A stretch of DNA of 64,000 nucleotides. It comes from Charina bottae. Lineage: Eukaryota > Chordata > Lepidosauria > Squamata > Charinaidae. The DNA lies in the NCBI GenBank assembly GCA_023362775.1, contig JALMGJ010000002.1, forward strand, positions 56,576,914 to 56,640,913, given 5' to 3'. Positions 10,046 through 21,222 of this stretch are shown one piece after another. A program made the position numbers and the translations under genes. Numbering within the stretch: the first letter of the stretch is position 1; each line of letters opens with the position of its first letter. The notes under the pieces were generated by a model. That model did no database searches. It worked only from the letters and a program-made list of their open reading frames with translations, and was not told the DNA's origin.

Positions 10046-11415
10046 CTTATAATTTTAAAACTGAACTGTACTTCAGTTCATTAACCCTAATTCTAGTAAC
10101 TCTATACAATTCTTTGTGAAGAGTGTAATCATGAAGAACAGGCCCAACATCTATGATCATTCTGTTAAAACAGAGATGAAGGATCTGTGGCCTTTCAAAT
10201 ATCGACTAGAAAGGCTTGGCTGATGGGATCTGGAGTCTGGAAGAACATGCATTTTCTGCCCCTGTACTTAAGTCTCAAAACTATTTAGCCAGAAATTTTG
10301 AGAAATTTCACAGCTCAGACCTATGCAACTATAATATTTTTTAAAATAAAACTTCAAAAATTTCAATATTTGGAAATTATCTCTCAAAGTACTTAGATAG
10401 GCATTCTTTACAATACAAGACAAAACTGAAGTGGAAAGAGATAGGACAAGCTATAAATGGTGTAAAATCCTGAATCCAAATGTGAACTAGAAAGTTGGGG
10501 ACAAAATTACAACAAAAGGTATTCAAGTAGCTCATCTTCCAATCCATTAGAAGTGTCCTTTCATGCAGTAAAGCCTAGATGCCTACTGTACTGTACATTC
10601 TCAAATAGTGATTATGCCAGTACTGCCTTCCCAGATGTACAGTATACACCCAATTCTGTCTTCAAATTAATTACAAACAGTAGAAGAATATAGCCTATTT
10701 ATCCTTAATAAGGTTAATTCAGAAAGCTGCAAAAGAGATTAGGGTCTGTGTTTTTGTTTATAATTTTATAAAAGATACTTCTCAGGTACAGATGTTCAAT
10801 GGGGTACTCAAAGGACACTTTAAAGTAAATGGTCTTTACAACAAGGCATAATGAAAACAATGGCTTGAGAAAAATAGTTATATTCCAAAGTGTAGTTTTA
10901 TTTCTAACACTAAAAAAACACAACAGATGTTTGCCCAAGCCACTTAACAGCAGTAATTGCCATTTCAGTGCCTCACCATTTTAAAGGACAATTTGTTGAA
11001 TGCGGTAGTAGTGGTGATAATTTGCTGTTTGGATTATTTTAATGTTTTTAGAATAACCATATAATACATCAGTGACATCTCAGTAATGTAATAGCAAAAC
11101 TGACTTTTTAAAAAATGTATGTAACTTAAACACAGAGCTTAAGTTTCCCTGAATATTCTGTGGAACCCCTGTGCAACAATTCAATTTTTGTTTTGAACTG
11201 AGGAATAATTACAGCAATTGTTCTGCTGAAAATTATTGATTGTTACCATTCATAAGGTCTATGCACAATGGCTACCCTTGTTTCAATGAGGTACTTCACA
11301 AAGAAGTGACCCAATTCTAATCTAGGTGAGGAGTAACTCAATTTTAGTCAAGGAATTCACTTTGAGGCCTCATGTCAGCTGCAGAATTGTCATAACTGAA
11401 AGCGATGGAAGCAGC
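10046..11415. other. 1.4-kb AT-rich interval, nothing recognised
   Basis: No conserved motif, repeat or RNA gene is seen. Short open frames here are what is expected by chance in AT-rich DNA. Confidence 0.4.
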
Positions 11416-11423
11416 TTCTAGCA

Positions 11424-11682
11424 CAGAGCTTTCCAAACTTTTCATGTTGGTGACACACTTTTTAGACATGCATCATTTCGCGACCCTCTCTTACAGCAGG
11501 GCACAAGGCAGGCATTAGGACCTGCACGGAATCACAGCAGGTTTGGAGGCAGCAGGGCACAAGGCAGGCACTAGGACCTGCATGGAATCCTGGCAGGGCT
11601 TGGAGGCAGCAGCAGCCGTGACACACCCAGACACTGCAGCTGACACACTAACGTGTCCCAACACACAGTTTGGAAAGCTCTG
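11424..11682 (+). mobile_element. hAT MITE, family 1, copy 3
   Basis: This is a 259-bp copy with ends cagagctttccaaac/gtttggaaagctctg and an exact 8-bp TSD ttctagca (11416-11423 and 11683-11690). It lies 142 bp from copy 4, which has the opposite orientation. Confidence 0.92.
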
Positions 11683-11824
11683 TTCTAGCAACTAGAATTG
11701 CTTGATAAAGAGCTGAGGGTAAACCAAAGCAATCCAACACTATTATCTACAGTACTTGTATAATGTCTTGAGTTCAATGAACTATATAATCAGTGAGTGA
11801 AGTCAGCAAATTTATCCTCCAAAG

Positions 11825-12155
11825 CAGAGCTTTCCAAACTGTGTGTCGGGATATGTTAGTGTGTCGGCTGCAGTGTCTGGGTGTGTCTCCAAACCTGCTG
11901 TGATTCCGCACAGGTCCCAGTGCTTGCCTTGTGCCTTGCTGCCTCCAAACCTGCTGTGATTCCGCGCAGGTCCTAGTGCCTGCCTTGTGCCCTGCTGCCT
12001 CCAAACCTGCTGTGGTTCCACGCAGGTCCTAGTGCCTGCCTTGTGCCCTGCTGTAAGAGTGTGTCGCAAAATGATGCCCTGCTGTAAGAGTGTGTCGCAA
12101 AATGATGCCCTGCTGTAAGAGTGTGTCACCAACATGAAAAGTTTGGAAAGCTCTG
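11825..12155 (-). mobile_element. hAT MITE, family 1, copy 4 (expanded)
   Basis: This is a 331-bp copy in reverse orientation with the exact 8-bp TSD ctccaaag (11817-11824 and 12156-12163). It is the longest copy in the window. Its interior has three units of about 60 bp (tgctgcctccaaacctgctg...) and three units of about 33 bp (gccctgctgtaagagtgtgt...), so it grew by tandem duplication. Confidence 0.92.
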
Positions 12156-12163
12156 CTCCAAAG

Positions 12164-15100
12164 CTTCAGTTATGTGTCTCTCATTAAAGTTACAAATCAA
12201 CCTATGTAGAGAAAGGCATGAAGCTGACCATATCCACACTGCACCCTTAAACTACTCCTTTCTTGTGTTCATTCTGGCTTCATACTAGCTTAAGAAAATC
12301 CTGTTCAGGCTGAGAAAAACAGTTAATCCAGACTGTAGGCTATCATGTCTTCCCACTGGAGAATTCCCCTGCTTCTGTACCTTTCCAACTTTCCAATCAC
12401 TTTCCTTCCTGTTTGTGGGTCTTAGACACACACACGCACACACACAAATTAATTTTATATATATAAATTAAAATCATCAAAACACACATATATGCTGGTA
12501 CAATAATCAGGTTCAAAATTTAAAATCCTTTCTTGCTGCCCTATTGGCCTTTAAAGTCTTCCAGAGCTACTTTTAATAGTTGTCCTGCAATAGGCAGTGA
12601 TTATTGAAGATCATGCAGTGGCCTGTTAGAACCAGTAAATGGAGCAGAGCTTAATGTTGTGTAAACTCGTGCATAGAAAAGGGAATATTGTTAAAAACAC
12701 AGCCTGTGAGCACGTTAGAGAGATTCAGGTTCTTATTCTTACACTTTTAGCCCACCCAAGCATAAAGAAACACATGCTTAGACATTTCAGGTACAAAAAG
12801 TAAGTACAAAAGAGTTCTTACATTTATTTTGTCCAGGTACAGCCATTTCAGTAGAAAATTGGTTTCAGTTCCTCTTTCTGTTCCCTAAACTGCATACCTC
12901 TGGCCCTGTTTGCTGCCAGAGGCTGCGTGGAGAAAGGGGGCTTGAGGCCTTGGCATGGCCTCTCCATGGAGGAACTCAGGCATGTGCATCCTACCCCATC
13001 AATGGAAGAATCAGAGAGAGAAGAGGAAGTGGGAGGGGCAACAAGAAACTTCCTCTAGAAGCACAGAATTTGCCTCCTAGAGCAATCACTCATATGCTAA
13101 TGAGGCATGCTTGATTTGCCAGATTCCAACAATTACAACTCTTGCCTGTTGCTGGCTCAAAACCCAACAAAGACTATTTTTCTTTACCTACTTGCACTGG
13201 TTATTATTTTAATAAGTCAAGTGGTGCACTGTTTTATCATTTCTCTGGTCACTAGAGGTAAGAGGGAATGCTGTGGTAAAAGGTAACGTGCTGCAGTCAA
13301 AACAGAGAGAACAGAGTTTGAGATGACAGAAGCAAGAAATAGTATTTTGAAAGCAGAGCAGAAAAACACACCTGGAGGGTGATTTTCTGGTGAGTGAAGG
13401 GGTGAATATATTGTCTGTTCCTGCCATTCAAAAACTGTTATTGGCCTCTACTGGCGACAGGGTAATCTGGCAGGGTAGACAAGCCCATACCAGATGTGCT
13501 CATTAGTTTACAAAGGCTTTAACAACAGAAACAACCAAAATCCACACTGGTTTGAGGACTACAGGAAGTGTGATCTGTATGCACAGCCAGCTTTGTTAAA
13601 GCTAGATGAACACAACTTAAAACCAAATACCATCCAATGCTAATGATCTGTGGCTCAGCAGTGTTCCTGAAAAGCATTCTGCATAAATATTATGAAGTCA
13701 GAGCTATTTACAATAACACTTTTAACCCATTTCTCATTCTGGAGAAAAGGTAAAGCTTGTAATCTTGCTACTATTATAAATGTATCAGTGCATTGTGTGG
13801 GGATGTTTGTAATAGTATTTATTATTTATAAATTGCCTTGTAATCTAAATTCTACATGCTCACAAAAACAATAAATCTGCCTTCAGGCCTATAATCTAAT
13901 GAGTTGGAGAAACGTAACAAATACAAAAAGGAAAACAAAGAAGTTGTGTAACTGTATGTATATTTGAAAACACACACACATACACACACACACAAAGCAG
14001 ATATGTTTTAAACATTATTTAACTGAAAAATTTCAGAAATAACGTTCATTAGAATCCAGAGTGCTTCAAAGAAAAGAACAGAAAAGAAAAAAAAGCATTA
14101 AAATGTAGAAGAGGAAATCTTAGATTGAAATCTCGCAATAATACAGAGAAGAATTTTTTTAGGCATATGAATAATAACTAAAACATTTATTTCACATAGT
14201 TTCTCTGGTTTCCTATATTGTTCCAGGCAAAATCCAAATGTTTGCTTTATCTATATACCCTGGGGGGAACAAGTTATCTGAAGGGCTGATTAATCCTATG
14301 TAAATCTACTGTCTTAAAAGAATCATAAGGAGGACCTGTTCCAAATATAGACATGATTTTTTTAAACAACAATACCCTTTTTTCCCCTTTTTCTGGTCCC
14401 ATTTGTCTGGTATTTTTCCAGATGAGATTTAGATGCAGACTGAATCTCTTTAATCTAATTAAATTAATTTAATTAGTGGAAAATCTATTTAATGAAAAGT
14501 GGAAAATCTATTGTTGGATGTGGGTCTTTTAAAAAGAAAAAGAAAAACTTGTGTAGCTGTCTTATTGACTAATTGTTCTATTGCAGGAAGCATGATCCAC
14601 CTGATAACTATCACAGTCTGGACTATGACTCCCACAATCCACTTCAATTACATACACAAGGGACCGTATTCATATTTTAAACCAAACAGCCCTTTTGGTT
14701 AATTGGTTATGTATGTGTTGAGTAAACCTAGACAACTTATTTGAGTAAGGATTATAGTTAAAGTTTATGTCTGCTTACTCATGTGTAAGTGTATCATCCA
14801 AACATAGTCCATTTGATATTCAAAATACTTGGAGGACACCGTTACCTATTCTTATGTGCCATGTGAACTATATTAAAAGTTAAACTTGTTATTATTGTTA
14901 TAGTTGAGAAAGTATTCAACTCATGCAGGAGAGCATTCTGACGTATTCCTATACTCCTCACTCCCCCCAAATCTGTTAAAGAAGAGTGGAATAAGCATGT
15001 GGAATCATGTATAATTGTGTTCCTTAATAACATGCCATGTTGCTCTTGTTGTAACAGACTAATACAGCTATGTTATAGAACTTATTTTATATTAATGCAC

Positions 15101-15593
15101 CTATGGTTTTTTAAATTTAAAAGTGGGATTTAAATACTAAAACACCTTGTCTGGGGTGCTAATAAGCCAGCTGCTCAAAGGGGTGTGCTTGCCAATGACT
15201 AAATATTTAGTCAAACACAGAGATTAATTAATCACTGCAGAAGATGATGATCAGTAAACTATTATAGACCAAAACCAAAAGTAGCCAAATCTTGACTTGA
15301 CTATTTTTACAGTGTCCAATTTTGCATGATTTTACTCATTAATCTGTCTTTCTTTAAAAAACAAATAGCAAAATATTTCTCTCAAAATATTATTTCAATA
15401 AGTGTTTTCTTTCAAAGAACCAAAAAAAAAAAAACATGGACATGTTCACATATTTACCAGGAACCTGGAATCTTGCATGATCCAAGGAAGATTTTGCTAT
15501 TGTTATTTCAAAGGAGTAATCACACACACAGAGAGACATATACGTACATTTAACAGTCCTTACTGCAGATAGCTTACAAAGGAAAAGTAAAAG
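12164..15593. other. 3.4-kb interval, only simple repeats seen
   Basis: The interval contains (CA)n tracts near 12427-12446 and 13970-13993, and an AATTAA-rich palindromic patch near 14452-14475. I found no LINE, SINE or TIR signature and no convincing frame. The stretch 12900-13150 is less AT-rich but has no recognised content. Confidence 0.4.
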
Positions 15594-15784
15594 TAAAAAC
15601 TGTTATCTGTAGCTTGAATCATGTCAACTGGATTTCTATTTTCTCAGTGGAAACGTTTCGCTCCTTATCCAAGAAGCTTCTTCAGTCTAAGCAAAGTTAG
15701 TAAGGGAATCCTTAAATATGTTTCTAGGGTGGCTGTGTGACCTTGCACCTGGGGCTAGGTCATGGTTATTTGAGATGTTTCTTT

Positions 15785-17087
15785 CTAAGTCCCTTTATCA
15801 TCCAAAGGAGGATTGTTGAGATTACCCTGCTGCTGTTGAGCTTGCGAAATGGTCTTAATCTTCCTAGGCACAGAAGACAAAGCAGGAAGGAAAATAGGGG
15901 AAAGATTGTGCCTGAGGCCCCCACCTCTATTCAAGGAAGGATTTTCCAAGTTGGCATAAATGGATTCCTTAACCCCTCTCTCAAACCACCTATCTTCTCT
16001 GTCTAAAATGTGAACATTAATGTCCTCAAATGAGTGTCCTTTTTCCTTTAGATGAAGATAAACTGCTGACTCTGGTCCTGTGGTGCTACTTCTCCTGTGT
16101 TGGGCCATCCTCCTGTACAAAGGTTGTTTGGTTTCTCCAATGTAGAGTTCAGAGGACTCCTCGCTGCACTGGATTGCATAAACTACATTGCTTTTCTTGT
16201 GTTTTGGAGTTTGATCTTTGGGGTGTACAAGCCTCTGTCTCAGTGTGTTGGTGGGTTTGAAATATACAGGTATGTGGTGTTTGCCAAATATCCATTTTAT
16301 CTTTTCAGACACACCAGCCATGTAAGGAATGACCAGGTTCTTCCGTTTACTCAGAGTCTCAGCCCTATCTGTCGCTGTTTTAGGTCTGGTAGATTTAGAT
16401 TTAGTGAAGGCCCAATTTGGATATCCACAGGCCTTCAGAGCTGTTCTCAGGTGCTGATTTTCATTCTTTTTGGAATCCATGGAGGTGGGATGGTTTCTGC
16501 TCTGTGTGACAATGTCCTGATGACTCCTAGTTTGTGCTGCAGTGGATGGTGGGAGTCAAACATCAGATATTGATCTGTGTGTGTGGGCTTCCTGTAGATC
16601 CCTATTTCTAGCTTGCCACCGGTCCCAATGAGGACTTCACAGTCTAGGAATGCCAGTCTGTTGTCCTTGGTGTCTTCTCTGGTGAAGCTAATGTTGGCAT
16701 CTATAGTGTTTATATGGTCCGTGAAGGCCTGTACTTCCTGGGCCTTGATTTTGACCCAGGTGTCATCCACATACCTAAACCAGTGGGTGGGCACTGTTCC
16801 CTGGAATGTGTTGTGTGCTTTCTTCTCCACTTCTTCCATGTATAAATTGGCCACAATGGTGACACAGGAGAACCCATGGCACAGCCGTGTTTTTGTCTGT
16901 AAAAGTCACCTCTGTATGAGAAATAAGTGGTGTTAAGACACAGGTCCAGAAGATGGCAGATCTGGTTTGGGTTGAGATGGCTTCTCCTTTCAAGGGTGCT
17001 GTCCTCTTCTAATCTCTTCCTGACAGCGGATAGAGCATGAGTGGTGGGGATGCTGGTGAAAAGGGAGGACACATCGAAGGAGACCAT
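15785..17087 (-). pseudogene. Penelope RT plus GIY-YIG endonuclease, frameshifted
   Basis: Read from 17087 leftwards, the protein starts at RT motif A (SFDVSSLFTSIP), continues with the Penelope motif CAMGSPVSP, the catalytic WFRYVDDTWV, then a linker, and a GIY-YIG-type domain (VVYAIQC, ELYIGETKQPLYRRMAQHRR) ending in PRKIKTISQAQ. Family knowledge: PLE RTs are related to telomerase, and GIY-YIG cuts the target. The frame is broken at least twice (near 16790 and 16470), and the RT N-terminus before motif A is missing, so this copy is not functional. Conservation with 46672-48057 is very high, which argues for recent insertion. Confidence 0.9.
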
Positions 17088-17482
17088 AGTTTCATCTGTA
17101 TCCAGTTTCAGGATCTTTGCTTTGATTAATTAATCATTAATGAGGACATTAATGTTCACATTTTAGACAGAGAAGATAGGTGGTTTGAGAGAGGGGTTAA
17201 GGAATCCATTTATGCCAACTTGGAAAATCCTTCCTTGAATAGAGGTGGGGGCCTCAGGAACAATCTTTCCCCTATTTTCCTTCCTGCTTTGTCTTCTGTG
17301 CCTAGGAAGATTAAGACCATTTCGCAATCTCAACAACAGCAAGGTAATCTTAACGATCCTCCTTTAGATGATAAAGGGACTTAGAAATAACATCTCAAAA
17401 TAACCATGACCTAGCCCCAGGTGTAAGGTCACACAGCCACCTAGAAACATATTTAAGGATTCCCTTTCTAACTTTGCTCAGA

Positions 17483-17513
17483 CTGAAGAAGCTCCTTGGA
17501 TAAGGAGCGAAAC
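17483..17513 (+). ncRNA. Hammerhead-like core in PLE terminal repeat
   Basis: The sequence shows ctgaaga (fits the hammerhead CUGANGA box), one extra a, a perfect 7-bp stem gctcctt/aaggagc with loop ggat, then gaaac. Hammerhead ribozymes in PLE terminal repeats are published. The single base between the CUGANGA box and the stem departs from the textbook core, and I cannot place stems I and III with certainty. The inverted end at 15660-15690 has a copy with one change (aagaagc), which weakens its stem. Confidence 0.45.
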
Positions 17514-17611
17514 GTTTCCACTGAGAAAATAGAAATCCAGTTGACATGATTCAAGCTACAGACAATTCCACCTGGATGACTGAGAACCTTCATAGACATA
17601 AAAACTGTTAT

Positions 17612-18860
17612 GTAAAGAAATCCCAATCCATACATTATTTGAACATATGAAGCCAAAAGGGCAATGGATAATGATAAATATTATTAAACCAAATTATTAT
17701 AGTTGATTATAACACAGCTGACAATAATAGACATTTAATACACCTATTATGGCAAGACAACTTATGCCACCATACTCAGAAGTGAAATGAATTAAAACTA
17801 CCTTCAAAGTAAATTAAGAACTCAAAGGGAAACATGATTGGTAAATATTGATTTTGGAATATTTTTTTCAACAAACTGCTCATAAACGTAATGATTTCTT
17901 AATCTAGGCAAAGATATGTGTGTACCATTCAGTGGTGTCTGCATGTTCAAAAGGGACAGGGCTTGCACTGCAACAAACCATTTGCCATCTTGCCAATTTT
18001 GAGCTCCCCTTCCTTGTTGATCCCATTGGTACCATTCTTCTGCTCTTAGAACAATATATTGTCTATATTGTCAATAATAGTTTTGTCTTCTCAATTCTAA
18101 ATGATTTGCAATTATTAAACTGACCTATAAGAATTAAACTGAGGTGTGGAATGCCAAACTGTATAATACCTTATATAAAGCCATAATCCATTGGGTAGTG
18201 TCACAGTACACCCCATTTTCACATAGCTTCGGATTTATTTCCTGGTTAGCTGTTTAAAGACACTTAATAACTATGGGCTTGTGGAAATTAACCATCTCTT
18301 TAAAGAAACACAGCAAGCCTAATTCACCTAATTTAAATGTTATACTTACATCTGCTGAAACACAAGTGTACTATAAACAAATGAATGTTGTTTATAAATC
18401 TCCTTTAATCAAGCAATTAAGGGAAGGAACATTGGACTAGACACAACACAAAGTAAAGATTAGCTAAAACAATGTATTTTACTTTTCAGGTTTATTAGAA
18501 CATACTTTACTTCAAGCCTGATGGAGACTTGTTACAAGACAGAATTCAAACCAATAAACAAACAAACAAATGCAATTATAATGAGAAACAAAACAACCCA
18601 CTGCAAAAATTGTTAAAACATAAAACTTTGAAATCCTATAAAACACAACTCTAGAAAAAGCCATGGAAACTGAGTCTTGGAGGTTTTCCTAAAAGCCCAT
18701 AATCATGATTTGACACACTTAAATTGGTGGTATATTCAAATTTTAAGTTTTATATTCAGTGTTTATAGGCTATTAGCACAGAACAAAATAAAACTAAAAA
18801 CAAAATACTATTAAAACAGGAGACATTAATTCAACACTGGCTGTATACTTTCTACCATTT
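17612..18860. other. 1.2-kb AT-rich interval, nothing recognised
   Basis: No repeat, RNA gene or coding motif is seen in this stretch. Confidence 0.4.
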
Positions 18861-19097
18861 CTACATGATGCCTATCACTGGTGCAGCAAGGGCAAATGAA
18901 GCTAATATCTGTGAGACAGCTCCATTAAAATCAGATAAAAGGAAGCATATTTTTTCTTCATCTATGTTGAGAGATTGTCCATCTTTTTTCAATATATTTC
19001 TCACAGACTGATATATATAATGGGCAATATAAAAGATAACACTGTAAATTCTTAATCTGAGAATAACCACAAGGGCAGAATCGTCATTCAACAGCAA
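18861..19097 (-). pseudogene. Possible LINE C-terminal relic
   Basis: A 78-codon minus-strand frame ends with CFLLSDFNGAVSQILASFALAA. This resembles the pattern seen after the Cys-rich motif of the R4/Dong- or Vingi-like LINE at 29921 (ITHAVAKFCAAK) and the relic at 21223 (NMAKFCFTICK). The match is short and there is no upstream RT here, so this is a weak call; a chance frame is possible. Confidence 0.3.
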
Positions 19098-19176
19098 GTT
19101 GCTAATATCTACTCTTGATATTGCTGTGGGTATAATTTATAAATTTAGGGCTGTAAAAGCTTGGCAAGCTTTAGAG

Positions 19177-19447
19177 CAGGGCTTTCCAAAGTTTTCCCAC
19201 GGCGACTCACCAACCGCCGTTGGTGTGTCGCCGCGGGAAAACCCAGAAGTGCCGCCGTTGCGGCAGCGCGCAAAAACCCGGAAGCGCTGCTGCCGCTTTC
19301 GGGTTTTTGCGCGTCGCGCTTGGCGTGTCGCCGCGGGAAAACCCGGAAGCGCTGATGATGATCAGCGCTTCCGGGTTGTGTGGCAACACATCAGACTGTG
19401 TGTGGCGACACACTTTTGTGTCGCGACACAGAGTTTGGAAAGCTCTG
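19177..19447 (+). mobile_element. hAT MITE, family 2, full copy
   Basis: This 271-bp, CpG-rich element has ends cagggctttccaaag and agtttggaaagctctg, related to family 1 ends, and an exact 8-bp TSD ctttagag (19169-19176 and 19448-19455). The interior is full of short palindromes, such as gtgtcgcgacac and gcgctgatgatgatcagcgc, and repeats of ccgcgggaaaacccggaagcg. A shortened reverse copy lies at 44310-44517. Confidence 0.92.
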
Positions 19448-19901
19448 CTTTAGAGAAAGTTTTATTAAATACATACATAGCTCTTTTATTGTCCAATTTC
19501 AACCTGCCATATCAAGCTGAGAACCTAGTTATCATTATAATGTTTTTTACCCCTCATACTGTCCAAATTATAAATCAACTCCTACAGCTCCTTAGTTTCC
19601 AGAGGAATACAGCTGATATTGATAACGTATGTTTATCCAACCGCTTTTTTGGACTGACATATCCAAACACGGTCTGATCAAGACTGTGGGCTCTTTTAGG
19701 GAGGTACATTTATAAAAAATGAGCAGCACCTCATCAGCATGAGCTTCAATTGAGCCTAAGCCTGATCTGTTTGTAGATGAGCAGGAATTCCTGTAGGAAG
19801 CCCCATATTATTTTGCAGATTTCTAAAGATCTTATATGTTGAGCATTCTACCCCCCATTTTCTGCCCCAAACAAGAAGACAAGACAAGAGAGAAGTCAAG
19901 A
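19448..19901. other. Interval between two DNA transposons, nothing recognised
   Basis: This is AT-rich DNA with no motif I recognise. Confidence 0.35.
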
Positions 19902-19903
19902 TA

Positions 19904-21012
19904 CCGTATTTTCCGGTGTATAAGACGACTTTTTAACCCAGGAAAATCTTCTCAAAAGTCGGGGGTCTTATACGCCGGGTGTCGTCTTATAGGGCGGGTC
20001 ACTTCCCCGCTGCACAGCTGATCCCCGGCACACAGCTGATCGGCGCCGAGATTTTCCACCCGGGCCCTCCCCCCCCAATACATCTCCAAGCTTTAGCAGA
20101 ACAAACCATGAAGGAGGAGGAGGAAGAGGGTGGTGGTGATGATGGGGGGAGGTTTGAAAAAGCAGATCCAAGCGCAAAAGTTACTGAGTCATTTCAGCCT
20201 CCCTCCCTCTCGCTCTCTTTCCCTGGTGATGGATCAGTGCGGGGGGGGGGGGTCGGGAGGGAAGGGAGGAAATGGCAAGGGAGGGAGGGAGGGACTGGAG
20301 GGTGGGACCCCCCCCACTGTTCCATCACCAGGGAAAGAGAGCGAGAGGGAGGGAGGCTGAAATGACTCAGTAACTTTTGCGCTTGGATCTGCTTTTTCAA
20401 ACCTCCCCCCATCATCACCACCACCCTCTTCCTCCTCCTCCTTCATGGTTTGTTCTGCTAAAGCTTGGAGATGTATTGAGGTGGGGAGGGCCCCGGTGGA
20501 AAATCTCGGCACCGATCAGCTGTGCGGCGGGAAGTGGAGTTGCTCAGTACTCACTCAGTAACTTTTGCGCTTGGATCTGCTTTTTCAAACTTCCCCCCAT
20601 CACCCTCCTCCTCCTCCTCCATGGTTTGTTCCGCTAAAGCTTGGAAATGTATTCTTCACCCCTCTGCCTTGCCCAGGTAATTAAAGCTTTCTTTAAATCG
20701 TTAAAGCTTTCTCAACCCTCACCCCAATATTCTGCTTCACACACACACCCCGCGCTGCTGAGCTTCGCATTACTACGGTATTCGCTTTCTACTCCGCTTC
20801 CCTGTTTTCTCCCTGCAGTTTTTTACTTTCTACTCCGCTTCCCCACCACACAGCTGATTGGCGTGGATATTTTCCACCCCGGGGCGGAGCAAGCTGCAGG
20901 TTTTGAAGAGGGGTAGTCTTATACGGTGAGTATATCCCAAACTCTATATTTTAAGTGGAAACGTTGGGGGTCGTCTTATACGCCCAGTCGTCTTATACGC
21001 CGGAAAATACGG
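19904..21012. mobile_element. TIR DNA element with TA target duplication, class unsure
   Basis: The 26-bp terminal inverted repeats begin CCGTATTTTCCGG and continue into a gtataagacgac motif, with one mismatch between the ends; TA lies on both sides (19902-19903 and 21013-21014). The motif cgtcttata recurs near both ends (near 19920, 19967, 19983; 20912, 20973, 20988), as expected for subterminal transposase-binding sites. There is no transposase. The 1,109-bp interior holds a long fold-back. The 2-bp TSD rules out hAT. ISL2EU/PIF-like is possible but not shown. Confidence 0.75.
20031..20524. repeat. About 200-bp inverted repeat inside the TIR element
   Basis: The left arm (about 20031-20233) and right arm (about 20321-20524) are reverse complements with few differences and an 87-bp G-rich spacer. 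I checked the pairing at several places, for example ccctggtgatgga with tccatcaccaggg. A third, partial copy of the right arm follows at 20547-20655. Transcribed, it would form a long RNA hairpin. Confidence 0.88.
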
Positions 21013-21025
21013 TACTTTATTAACG

Positions 21026-21222
21026 TTATCTGGTCTCTTAACATGGCTAAGTTTTGTTTTACTATTTGTAAAATACATTACATTTTAAGCATCCCAGTTT
21101 ATTTGCTGTCTCACACTTTCTCTTTTAGAGCGTGTGAGACAGCAAATAAACTGGGATGCTTAAAATGTAATGTATTTTACAAATAGTAAAACAAAACTTA
21201 GCCATGTTAAGAGATCAGATAA
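21026..21222. repeat. 91-bp near-perfect palindrome of LINE sequence
   Basis: The arms 21026-21116 and 21132-21222 pair with a single mismatch (21033) around a 15-base spacer. The right arm reads, on the minus strand, as the continuation of the LINE relic at 21223-22560 (AKFCFTICKIHYI); the left arm is the same sequence turned round. It lies 14 bp from the end of the TIR element. Confidence 0.95.

Larger units (their letters stand above)
15607..17598 (-). mobile_element. Penelope-like element family B with opposed ends
   Basis: The element has an exact 13-bp TSD, taaaaactgttat (15594-15606 and 17599-17611). From 15607 to about 17128 it runs on the minus strand: terminal repeat, GIY-YIG region, RT. 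At about 17140 it switches to a plus-strand copy of only the C-terminal coding end plus the terminal repeat (17142-17598). The two ends therefore form an inverted repeat of more than 400 bp. A sister copy at 46113-48205 shows a shorter version of the same arrangement. Confidence 0.92.

Noticed and set aside
10714..10938. 74-codon minus-strand frame
   Set aside because: AT-rich chance frame with no motif and no support from neighbours.
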